Assembly: GCA_035942915.1 (NCBI GenBank)
Contig: DASZCR010000338.1
Span: 1 to 30,502 of the forward strand
From: DASZCR01 sp035942915
GTDB taxonomy: Bacteria > Acidobacteriota > Blastocatellia > Pyrinomonadales > Pyrinomonadaceae
Direction of reading: 5' to 3'
DNA length: 30,502 nucleotides
Shown: positions 7,147-14,505 of the stretch, in pieces
Layout of the letters: every line of letters begins with the position of its first letter
Numbering within the stretch: position 1 is the stretch's first letter
Notes under the pieces: generated by a model
What the model saw: the letters and a program-made list of their open reading frames with translations, nothing else
The model's database searches: none
Told to the model about the DNA's origin: nothing
Made by a program: the position numbers and the translations under genes

Positions 7147-7464
7147 GCAATAAAAGGCCGGAAAATCGGGGAATTTGACCGGAGTGTGAGCGTTTCGGAC
7201 GGGGCGGGATTCCCACAGTGGCCTGCTGTGACTAACGCACGCTTTGCTGTGTGGCTCATCTTGTTGCGACCGGAGCGGCTGTCAAGCATCCTGTTAAACG
7301 TCCATCTCGCACGTTCGGACTTGCGGCGGGAGGGTGATTGAAAGATGAGAATCATGCAATACTCGCTCTCTTTGTGCGAGTTCTAACCAATCACGGAGAG
7401 CTTTGCGCGCAATCGGCGCGGCTCACAGTAAAAGACTGACCCAAGGGGTACAGGAGGAGACTCG
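7147..7464. other. Intergenic stretch without a recognised gene
   Basis: This is the divergent gap between the HD-GYP/GGDEF gene (minus) and the lipoprotein gene (plus). Short frames on both strands lack ribosome binding sites and family character. No tRNA or riboswitch fold was recognised. A small stem, ACTCGC with GCGAGT around 7364-7383, is present. No convincing -10/-35 pair for the plus-strand gene was found, although its promoter must lie here. Confidence 0.5.
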
Positions 7465-7842
7465 ATGCGTAGAACTTTAGCTCTGGTGGCTCTGTTCGCC
7501 CTCGCGACGGCGGGCGCGGCCTGCTCTTCGGCCGACAACACGAACGCCAACACCAACGCGAACACCAACGCGAACCTGACGAACGCCAACACGACGACGA
7601 ACGCGACGACGAACACGACGACAACCAATACCACGACGACGAACACGACGAACGCGACCAACACAGGCGCGAACGCGAACACGGGCGGCCCGGCCGGTTC
7701 GGCCAGCGAGAACCTCAACGGCAGCATGTCGGGCGGAGCGAACGCCAACACGCGCACGACCAACACGGGCGCGAACACCAACGCCGGTCGCGGCACCAAC
7801 GCCAACGCCAACACCAGAGGCGGAAACACCAACAACAAGTAG
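7465..7842 (+). CDS. Asn/Thr-rich low-complexity exported protein, probable lipoprotein
   Basis: This is a 125-residue protein with a short hydrophobic signal (MRRTLALVALFALATAG) followed by AAC at 18-20. C20 is a likely lipidation site, although Gly at -3 makes the lipobox imperfect. After C20 the chain is almost only Asn, Thr, Ala and Gly in repeating patterns such as N-T-N-A and N-T-T-T, with one plainer stretch, GGPAGSASENLNGSMSGG, near 75-92. It should be disordered and surface-located. The gene has a strong AGGAGGAG ribosome binding site, and a terminator hairpin follows at 7871-7906. The coding repeats (AACACC, ACGACG and related) make length variation by replication slippage likely. 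The function is unknown; it could be a spacer or surface-coating protein. Confidence 0.8.
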   Translation: MRRTLALVALFALATAGAACSSADNTNANTNANTNANLTNANTTTNATTNTTTTNTTTTNTTNATNTGANANTGGPAGSASENLNGSMSGGANANTRTTNTGANTNAGRGTNANANTRGGNTNNK

Positions 7843-7870
7843 ACGGCAACGGAGTCCTGCGACTTCGCAG

Positions 7871-7909
7871 AAAGGTGCGCGCGCTCATCTTCGGCGGCGC
7901 ACCTTTTCG
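7871..7909 (+). terminator. Rho-independent terminator after the Asn/Thr-rich lipoprotein gene
   Basis: A perfect 10-bp stem pairs AAAGGTGCGC (7871-7880) with GCGCACCTTT (7897-7906), with a 16-nt loop, and the Ts run on into TTTTCGC. It lies about 30 nt after the stop codon at 7842. A possible GTG start for the next gene (7875) falls inside the stem, which supports the later ATG at 7962 for that gene. Confidence 0.75.
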
Positions 7910-7961
7910 CTTGCCGCGTCCTTCTTGTGAAGCCCGCCTGACTTCTGTTAGCGTTCCACCC

Positions 7962-8846
7962 ATGCACGACGCGGCCGCCACGAACGGCACACGATTCAGC
8001 TTCCTCGACGACGCCGACCGAGTGCGCGCAGCCGTCGCCCGCTTTCAGTCCGAAAGCGTCGTCGCGCTCGACACGGAAACCTACTGGGACACGGCGTCGA
8101 AGTGCGCGCGCCTGTCGCTCGCGCAACTGGCCGCGCCGCAGTGTGAGACGGTGGTGATTGACGTGCTCGCCGTCGGAGCCGAACTGCTGCGGCCGCTCGT
8201 CGAGTCGCCCGCCGTCTCGATGGTCGCGCACAACGCGCGCTTCGACGAGGGCGTGCTTGTTGGGGCGGGGCTTCATCCGGTCGGTTTCATCGACACGTTG
8301 CGACTGGCGCGGCTCGCACTGAATCTCGACTCGTACAGTCTGGCCTCGGTCACGGAGCATCTACTCGGCCTGCCGCTCGACAAGACGCTGCAAAACTCGA
8401 ACTGGCGCAGACGCCCTCTGACAAAGGCGCAGTTACTCTACGCCGCGACGGACGCGCGCATCACGCTGGAAGTTTATGAGACGTTGAGGACGCGGCTGGC
8501 GGAGCAGGGCAGGCTGGATGATGCGATGCACTACGCGACGCTTGCGCCCGCCGTCGAACGCGAGCGCCGGAAGCCTCGTCGCAGGCGCACGGTCGAAGTG
8601 CCGCGCGAGCCTTTGACGGAGGAGCAGAAGAAGGTGGTGGCGCACCTGAAGCGTTGGCGGATGCGCCGCTCGGTGCAGGAACGCGTGCCCGCCTACATGG
8701 TCTGCAACGACAAGACGCTCGAACATCTGGCGCGCGCCTGCCCGCTCACGCTCGAAGACTTGACGGGCATCTACGGACTCGGCGAATCGAAAATCGCACG
8801 CTTCGGCGAAGAACTGCTCGAAGCTTTGCAGGAAGCGTCGAAGTGA
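7962..8846 (+). CDS. RNase D-like 3'-5' exonuclease with HRDC domain
   Basis: This 294-residue protein is of the DEDDy exonuclease family, whose members trim 3' ends of tRNA and other structured RNAs. The catalytic residues are all visible: D37 and E39 in ALDTETYWD, D95 in VAHNARFDEGVL, and Y160 with D164 in LLYAATDARITLEVY. A basic linker (ERRKPRRRR) joins it to a C-terminal HRDC domain (about 220-290) with the helix-hairpin GIYGLGESKIARFGEELL. E. coli RNase D is larger, with two HRDC domains; one is common elsewhere. The frame is open upstream to a GTG at 7875, but that codon sits in a terminator stem, so I prefer the ATG at 7962 despite a weak ribosome binding site. It is a single-gene unit, convergent with the next gene. 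Confidence 0.85.
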   Translation: MHDAAATNGTRFSFLDDADRVRAAVARFQSESVVALDTETYWDTASKCARLSLAQLAAPQCETVVIDVLAVGAELLRPLVESPAVSMVAHNARFDEGVLVGAGLHPVGFIDTLRLARLALNLDSYSLASVTEHLLGLPLDKTLQNSNWRRRPLTKAQLLYAATDARITLEVYETLRTRLAEQGRLDDAMHYATLAPAVERERRKPRRRRTVEVPREPLTEEQKKVVAHLKRWRMRRSVQERVPAYMVCNDKTLEHLARACPLTLEDLTGIYGLGESKIARFGEELLEALQEASK

Positions 8847-8900
8847 GCGCCCGGCTCGCCAAAGAGTGCGGACGAAGAGTAAGGCGCGCGAGATAGCTGT

Positions 8901-8928
8901 AGGGGCAGACGCCAACACGTCTGCCCCT
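8901..8928. terminator. Perfect 11-bp palindrome between convergent genes
   Basis: AGGGGCAGACG (8901-8911) and CGTCTGCCCCT (8918-8928) form a perfect stem with a 6-nt loop. It lies in the 110-nt gap between the RNase D-like gene and the convergent YyaL-type gene. There is no T tract. It may act as a two-way terminator, or be one copy of a dispersed palindromic repeat; GGGGC-rich palindromes of this kind are often multi-copy in bacterial genomes. Confidence 0.55.
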
Positions 8929-8956
8929 GCGAAGTTAAGGGTTGATTCGTTGCTTG

Positions 8957-11041
8957 TCAGCCCGCACTGCCCGCCGCCTGTTCGTCCAGTTGTGAAGCAA
9001 GCTCCTCGACCGTCGTGACGGGTTGGCGGCAACTGTAATTTTCGCAGACGTAAGCCGTCGGGACTCCGCCTTGTGCCGGTCGCTCTCTGAGCAGCGGGAT
9101 GAGTTGCGCGGCGCGTTCGTCTCCGGCCGTGCCCCGAACGACGACCTTGTTCGGAATGTAGCGTCGCCATGTCTCGCGCGCCAGAGTGTCCGTCTCCGCC
9201 ACGTCGGACGCGCCGACGAGGACGATTTCCTTCGGGCTTGAGAGGTAAAAATCGAGCGCGCCGAGTGCGTAGCCGAAGGCCGAAGGATAGCGCGCCATAG
9301 CGTCGCGCGTCAGGCGCAGCACGGTCGTCGCCTTGCGCCGGTAGCCTTCGTTCTCCGTGAGAATCGCCAGACGCAGAAGCAGTTCGGCGGCGACCGAGTT
9401 GCCCGACGGCGTCGCATTGTCGAAGTAGTCCTTGTTGCGCACGATGAGCCGTTCGCCGCTCGCGCCCGCGTAGAAGAAGCCGCCTTCCTCTTCGTCCCAG
9501 AACTCTTCGACCATCTTGTCCGTCAGCGCGACGGCCTCTTCGAGCCACGCGAGCGAGCCTGTCGCCTCGAAGAGCGTGACGAGGCCGGAGGCGACGCAGG
9601 CGTAGTCGTCGAGGTAGGCGGCGTACTTGGCGCGACCGTCTTTGTAGACGTGTAGGAGCAGCCCGTCTTCGCGCATCTCGTCAAGAACGAAACGCGCGGC
9701 GCGCGCAGCCGCCTCGATGTAATCGGCGCGAGCGAGAACCGCTCCCGCCTCCGCGAAGCTCTCAATCATCATCCCGTTCCACGCCGTCAACACTTTCTCG
9801 TCGCGGCCGGGCTTGATTCTCCGTTCGCGCACCTCAAAGAGCACGCGACGGCCGCGTTCGATGGCCTCTGCAAGTCGCTCGACCGTGACGCCCTCGGTGC
9901 TCGACACAGCTTCGCGCGAACGCGTGATGTTGAGAATGTTGTGTTCCTCGAAATTCCCCGCTTCGGTCACGTCATAGTAGGCGCAGAACAGCCTTCCGTC
10001 CTCTTCGCCGAGATGCTCCATCACCTCTTCGCGCGACCAGACGAAAAACTTGCCTTCGACGCCTTCGGAGTCGGCATCCTGCGTCGAGTAGAAACCGCCT
10101 CGCGGGTCTGTCATCTCGCGCAGCACGTAGTCGTAAGACTCCAAAGCGACGCGACGGAAGAAAGCTTCGCCGGTGACTTGAAAGACGTGTAGGTAGAGAC
10201 GCGTGAGCAGCGCGTTGTCGTAGAGCATCTTTTCAAAGTGCGGCACGAGCCAGCGCGCGTCGGTCGAGTATCGGTGAAAGCCTCCTCCGAGTTGGTCGTA
10301 CATGCCGCCCTCGGCCATCTTGCGGCAGGTGTGCGAAACGATTTCAAGCGCCTGCGGCTGACGCGTGCGGTGGAAGATGCGCAGTGCGAAATCGAGATTC
10401 ATCGAGGAAGGAAATTTCGGCGCGCTGCCGAAGCCGCCGTACTCCGGGTCGTAGCTGCGTGCGAGCGCGCGAAAGGCCGTGTCGAGAAGGTCTGTCGAGA
10501 GCGATTCGCGCGACTCCTCGGCGATGCTCATGCGGCGCAGTTCGCTCAACAACTCGCCTGCCGTCTGCGCAATCTCTTCGGGCTGCGAGCGATAAGCTTC
10601 TGCGACGCCGAGGAGGACGCGCGGGAAGCCGGGCATCTGGTAGCGGTCTTCTGGGGGAAAGTATGTGCCGCCGTAGAAGGGCACGAGGTCGGGCGTGAGG
10701 AAGACGGTGAGCGGCCAGCCGCCATGACGCGTCATCATCTGCACGGCGCTCATGTAGATTTGGTCGAGGTCGGGTCGCTCCTCGCGGTCAACTTTGATGT
10801 TGACGAAATTCTCGTTCATCAGGCGCGCAATCTCTTCGTTCTCGAAAGACTCGCGCTCCATGACGTGACACCAATGGCAGGCCGAATAGCCGATGCTGAG
10901 CAGTATCGGTTTGTTTTCGCGGCGCGCGCGTTCGAGCGCCTCCGCGCCCCATGGATACCACTCGACGGGGTTGTGCGCGTGCTGTAGAAGATACGGACTC
11001 GTCTCGTCAATCAGACGGTTGGTGTGCGGATGCTCTGCCAT
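8957..11041 (-). CDS. Thioredoxin-domain protein of the YyaL/spermatogenesis-associated protein 20 family
   Basis: This 694-residue protein has an N-terminal thioredoxin-like domain (DUF255, about 1-165) and a long C-terminal region of the six-hairpin glycosidase fold type. The start NRLIDETSPYLLQHAHNPVEWYPW is the hallmark of the family. The redox motif is GYSACHWCHVM, with Cys55 and Cys58. Further family blocks are GGWPLTVFLTPDLVPFYGGTYFPPEDR, HFEKMLYDNALL and KVLTAWNGMMI. The ATG start has a GAGGGGGCGA element upstream. The length is normal. The biochemical role of the family is not settled; a thiol-redox or sugar-related function has been suggested. It follows the helical-repeat protein gene by 76 nt on the same strand and may be cotranscribed with it. 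Confidence 0.9.
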   Translation of the reverse strand: MAEHPHTNRLIDETSPYLLQHAHNPVEWYPWGAEALERARRENKPILLSIGYSACHWCHVMERESFENEEIARLMNENFVNIKVDREERPDLDQIYMSAVQMMTRHGGWPLTVFLTPDLVPFYGGTYFPPEDRYQMPGFPRVLLGVAEAYRSQPEEIAQTAGELLSELRRMSIAEESRESLSTDLLDTAFRALARSYDPEYGGFGSAPKFPSSMNLDFALRIFHRTRQPQALEIVSHTCRKMAEGGMYDQLGGGFHRYSTDARWLVPHFEKMLYDNALLTRLYLHVFQVTGEAFFRRVALESYDYVLREMTDPRGGFYSTQDADSEGVEGKFFVWSREEVMEHLGEEDGRLFCAYYDVTEAGNFEEHNILNITRSREAVSSTEGVTVERLAEAIERGRRVLFEVRERRIKPGRDEKVLTAWNGMMIESFAEAGAVLARADYIEAAARAARFVLDEMREDGLLLHVYKDGRAKYAAYLDDYACVASGLVTLFEATGSLAWLEEAVALTDKMVEEFWDEEEGGFFYAGASGERLIVRNKDYFDNATPSGNSVAAELLLRLAILTENEGYRRKATTVLRLTRDAMARYPSAFGYALGALDFYLSSPKEIVLVGASDVAETDTLARETWRRYIPNKVVVRGTAGDERAAQLIPLLRERPAQGGVPTAYVCENYSCRQPVTTVEELASQLDEQAAGSAG

Positions 11042-11117
11042 CTCGTCGCCCCCTCGATGAATTGAATTTTCTGTTTGACGAGATTATGTGCCGCCGCGCC
11101 CGTTTCGGCAAACGCCC

Positions 11118-13439
11118 TCAGGAGTTCTTGAACCAATAAGGAGTCTTTTTCGCCCAAGTGCTGTTGGGATATTTGCGATGAAGCGTCTGGAAGGCGGCTT
11201 TCGAGAGCGCGCCGGTCTGGTCGTCGGCGCAACCGTAGCGCGTCGACTTGACGGCGAGGTGGAGCGCCTCCGGCACGCGCGGGTCGGACGGATTCTTGTT
11301 CGCCCACTCGACGGCCAGCCGCGTGAAATAGTTCGGAGCCGTCTCAAGCCCGGAGAGACGCGCGCGTTCGCGTGCGGCGGCCGTGCGTTGCGCCTCGCTC
11401 AAGAACGCGGGCGATGAGGGAGACGCCGCTTTCGACTTCGCTGACGCATCCGCTCCTGCGCTCTCCGTAGACGACGCCTGACGGGTCTCGTCCGCGAACT
11501 GGCACCACCAGTTGTTGCGATAGTTGTCAATCTCTTTCAGCGGCGTCTGGCGCGCGAGTCCCGCATCGACGAAGGGCTGCATGCCGGGGAATCTCAGGAG
11601 AGCGTAGAGCGCGGAGAACTTGCGCGCGTCGGGCGGCGCGGAGGCGCGTTCGTCTTCGAGCAGAGGTTTCAACTCCGGCGCGAGGCTCGCCAGCACGGGC
11701 GCAATCTCGCTTCCCGCCGCGCGCTCTTCCAGCAGGACAGAGCGCACCCACGCGGCGACGGCCAAGTCGCGTCGCAGGTGTGCGGGAAGCGTCTGATTGT
11801 TGGCCGCCTCGATGAGCATCGAGAGCGGCATGGCTTCGTTGATGATGCGGACGGCGTCCGCATCGAACATGCGACGGCTCGCGTTGGCGCGCATCTCTGC
11901 GTCCAACTCTTTTTCGTCGGCCGTCAACTCACGCCCGTCTTCGTCCCACGTGAGGCCGGACGGAACGCGCTGCGCGTACTTGAAAAACTCATCGGCGTCG
12001 CGCGCCAGCCCCGTCCTCAGTTCGAGCAGCGCGTTGAGCGCCGAGGGAGGGAAGGCCGCCGCGCCCTGCGAGAGATGACGGTCAAGCGCGTCGCGCGCCG
12101 CATCGGTCTGCCCGGCTTCGAGCATCAGGCGCACGCTGCCGTAGAGCGCGCCGTGGAAGGCTGCTGACTGCGGCGCAACCTTCGCCGCCGCCGCTTGCAG
12201 CGACGCTGCCTGAGGATGTCTGCCGTCAACTTTCGAGAGCGCCGCGACCAGCCACGCCTCCGAAGCGGTCTGCTCCCACTTCTTCAACGCGTGTTCGGCC
12301 GCCGCAGGCTCTTTCGACTGGAAGGCGACTATCCAATCCGTCAAGTCGTCCTGCCTGACCGCCGCCGGGACATCCTTGAGACGCCTTTCGATTCGATAAT
12401 CTCCCACGTCCTCTTCGACTTCGTACTTGTCGAGCAGGTAGGTATAGTCCCAGAGGTCTTGCCTGATGCTCGACTCGGAGTCTTTGCGCAGCAAAGCGAC
12501 GGACAACTCGCGCAGACGGTCTTCCGGGCGCAGACGCAGTTTGACGAGCGTGAGCAACTTCCTCGACGACGCGTGAAGCTCTGCGAGCGATTTGTCGTTG
12601 AGGATTCTTCCCAGTTGGGCTTCGGCCTGCGTGAGATTCTCCTGACGCTCGGCCTCCGCGCCGAGACTCGCTTCGCGCAGGAACGTGCGCGCGACAAGAT
12701 AATGCGCCTTCTGTCGCCACGGAGACGACGCGTCGCGCGAGATTTCGTCAAACGCCTGACGCGCTTCGTCGAACTGCGTCGAGTAGAAGAGGGCGGCGGC
12801 AATCTGGTAGTCGCGGTCTGCGCGCAGGAGCGGTTCGGCGCTCGCGTCGAGCCGTGCGGGAACGTGACGGCCTTCCTCACAATTAGCGAAGACCTCATCC
12901 TGCGCACGCACCCAATCTCTCACGAAGGCGTTGGCCGCGCCGTACTTGTTGACGCGTTCGTTGAGCGTCGCCGCCGCGTTGACGAAAGCATCCGGCTGGC
13001 AGTTGAGATAAGAGTCCCACTCATGCGGCTTCTCGCGCGAGCGGTAGAGGCCAATCTTCGGCGCAGGCTCACCCGTCAACACCTGACTGCGCGCCTGCGT
13101 CCAGACCTCCACGCCGCTGCCCCTGTCCTCGCCCTCATGCCAGCCGAGTTCCATGCGTTCGCGCCAGAAGTTGACGAGCGCCTGTTGCTCGCGCGCGTTA
13201 AGCCCCGTGCCGTTGAGATGCCTGTAGGCGGCGACGAGATAGGAGCGCGCATAGGTCGGTTTAAGGACTCCGAGCGCGCCGCGCGCGAAGCGTTCAAGCG
13301 GGATGTCCGGGTGCGTCTCAAAGGTGAAGATGGCGCGCAGCACGAAAGGGCCGCAGGCTTCTGTGCGGCGCGGCGCGGCCGACCAGATGATGGCGACGAG
13401 CAGGAGGATGGAGAAAAATCTTCGGGCGTTAGTTTTCAT
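11118..13439 (-). CDS. Exported helical-repeat (TPR-like) protein of unknown function
   Basis: This is a 773-residue protein with an N-terminal signal sequence (MKTNARRFFSILLLVAIIWS...RRTEA) and a mature start near CGPFVLRAIFTFE. The rest reads as repeated amphipathic helices, for example DYQIAAALFYSTQFDEARQAFDEI, KAHYLVARTFLREASLG and DARKFSALYALLRFPG, typical of TPR or related solenoids. The C-terminal part has a low-complexity Ser/Ala linker (about 660-690) and ends LHRKYPNSTWAKKTPYWFKNS. No catalytic motif was recognised. Its ATG overlaps the end of the upstream DUF3142 gene by 11 nt, so the two are translationally coupled and probably work together in the cell envelope. I cannot name the family; a periplasmic scaffold or binding role is a guess. 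Confidence 0.75.
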   Translation of the reverse strand: MKTNARRFFSILLLVAIIWSAAPRRTEACGPFVLRAIFTFETHPDIPLERFARGALGVLKPTYARSYLVAAYRHLNGTGLNAREQQALVNFWRERMELGWHEGEDRGSGVEVWTQARSQVLTGEPAPKIGLYRSREKPHEWDSYLNCQPDAFVNAAATLNERVNKYGAANAFVRDWVRAQDEVFANCEEGRHVPARLDASAEPLLRADRDYQIAAALFYSTQFDEARQAFDEISRDASSPWRQKAHYLVARTFLREASLGAEAERQENLTQAEAQLGRILNDKSLAELHASSRKLLTLVKLRLRPEDRLRELSVALLRKDSESSIRQDLWDYTYLLDKYEVEEDVGDYRIERRLKDVPAAVRQDDLTDWIVAFQSKEPAAAEHALKKWEQTASEAWLVAALSKVDGRHPQAASLQAAAAKVAPQSAAFHGALYGSVRLMLEAGQTDAARDALDRHLSQGAAAFPPSALNALLELRTGLARDADEFFKYAQRVPSGLTWDEDGRELTADEKELDAEMRANASRRMFDADAVRIINEAMPLSMLIEAANNQTLPAHLRRDLAVAAWVRSVLLEERAAGSEIAPVLASLAPELKPLLEDERASAPPDARKFSALYALLRFPGMQPFVDAGLARQTPLKEIDNYRNNWWCQFADETRQASSTESAGADASAKSKAASPSSPAFLSEAQRTAAARERARLSGLETAPNYFTRLAVEWANKNPSDPRVPEALHLAVKSTRYGCADDQTGALSKAAFQTLHRKYPNSTWAKKTPYWFKNS

Positions 13440-14259
13440 TCCGATACCTCTGAAGAATCGCGTCCGAATCGGCGCGCGTCCATGAGCGCGGGTTAAAGAC
13501 GTAGAGACGACGGTTCTGCGCCGGGAGAGTGCTCACGGGTTCATCGGTCGAGACACCCGCGCTAGTGCGGCAGACGCCCGCAGCGAACTCTTCGCCCGCT
13601 CTCAGGAAGCCGTCCACGCGGCGACTGTCTGCGCCCATGCGAAAGAACATCGGCACAACCTCGTCAACGGGCAGGTCTGCGAGCCAACGCTCATGCGTAC
13701 ACCATGACGCGAGCGCCGTCATGCTGAGCGCCGTACTGTCAGGAAGTTCACGACGCAACGCCGAGAGCAACTCACGATAGAACTCGCGTTCAGACACGCG
13801 CGCGTCGAAATCTATCTGCACGGCCGAGACCGCGCGACCGCGCACCGCCCCGGCGACCGCCTCGACCGTCTCCCGCAACTGCGCCGCCGACAGACTCGGA
13901 GGAGCATCCCTGTCAACCTCTATGCGAGCGACGGCGACAAGGCGCGTCCCTGCGGGAACTTCGAGCGGCTGAAGGCGCGGGCGCACGACGACGCGCTCGC
14001 CGCGCAGGTAAAGCGTCCGCGCCAGATACGCCACACCCGTCTGCCGCGTGTCGATGAAGTCGAACTTTTCGGGACGCTCCCACGCCCAGAGAAAGACGGA
14101 AGGGAAATCGGCCATCCGGCCGCGTGCGGTCACGCCCGCGTCGAACGACGGCGAAAGATTTCTCCACGCGAGAGTTGCCGATGCGAAGAAGGCGATAAGG
14201 ACGCAGAGGGCGAGCGCCGTCAGGCGTGTGCGATTGAAGTGGGGGGCGAATCGCGTCAT
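13429..14259 (-). CDS. DUF3142 domain-containing protein, membrane-anchored or exported
   Basis: This is a 276-residue protein with an N-terminal hydrophobic segment (LTALALCVLIAFFASATLAW, about 13-32). The rest matches the DUF3142 pattern: FLWAWERPEKFDFID, TGVAYLARTLYLRG, VVVRPRLQPLEVPAG, VSAVQIDFDARVSER, LSMTALASWC, and DLPVDEVVPMFFRMG. The domain recalls a sugar-hydrolase-like barrel, but no activity is established for the family. The last codons overlap the next gene's ATG by 11 nt. Transcription probably starts only about 14 nt before the ATG (candidate promoter 14280-14308), so the leader is very short and lacks a ribosome binding site. With the helical-repeat gene it forms a likely two-gene unit. 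Confidence 0.8.
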   Translation of the reverse strand: MTRFAPHFNRTRLTALALCVLIAFFASATLAWRNLSPSFDAGVTARGRMADFPSVFLWAWERPEKFDFIDTRQTGVAYLARTLYLRGERVVVRPRLQPLEVPAGTRLVAVARIEVDRDAPPSLSAAQLRETVEAVAGAVRGRAVSAVQIDFDARVSEREFYRELLSALRRELPDSTALSMTALASWCTHERWLADLPVDEVVPMFFRMGADSRRVDGFLRAGEEFAAGVCRTSAGVSTDEPVSTLPAQNRRLYVFNPRSWTRADSDAILQRYRNEN

Positions 14260-14279
14260 AGACGAAAAATTGAGGCCGC

Positions 14280-14308
14280 AGTTTACAACGACGACGAGGC
14301 GACTTCAA
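14280..14308 (-). promoter_or_regulatory. Candidate promoter of the DUF3142 gene
   Basis: On the minus strand TTGAAG, a 17-nt spacer and TAAACT lie just before the DUF3142 start. The predicted transcript would begin about 14 nt before the ATG. Confidence 0.4.
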
Positions 14309-14431
14309 AGAGTTCTTCACAGTCCAACTGGAGAACGGCTCTCCCCTGCGTCTTTGCGTCGATGCGCGAAAAATTTTCAGAAGCGTTTGCGCACCGTCGC
14401 AGAAGGCATAGAAGGCGGCGAGGCAGGGCTT

Positions 14432-14460
14432 TTGCTATTTTGCGTGCGTGCGGATAAACT
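14432..14460 (+). promoter_or_regulatory. Candidate promoter of the ETF:ubiquinone oxidoreductase gene
   Basis: TTGCTA, a 17-nt spacer and TAAACT lie about 45 nt before the ATG at 14506. The -10 hexamer is identical to that proposed for the divergent DUF3142 gene. Confidence 0.4.
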
Positions 14461-14505
14461 GAATGACGATTCATTTTTTTGCACGCGCGAGGAGTTTTGT
14501 CTCAC

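Noticed and set aside
7875..7961. GTG start at 7875 giving a 29-residue longer RNase D-like protein
   Set aside because: The codon lies inside a perfect 10-bp terminator stem, and the extra residues lack family similarity.
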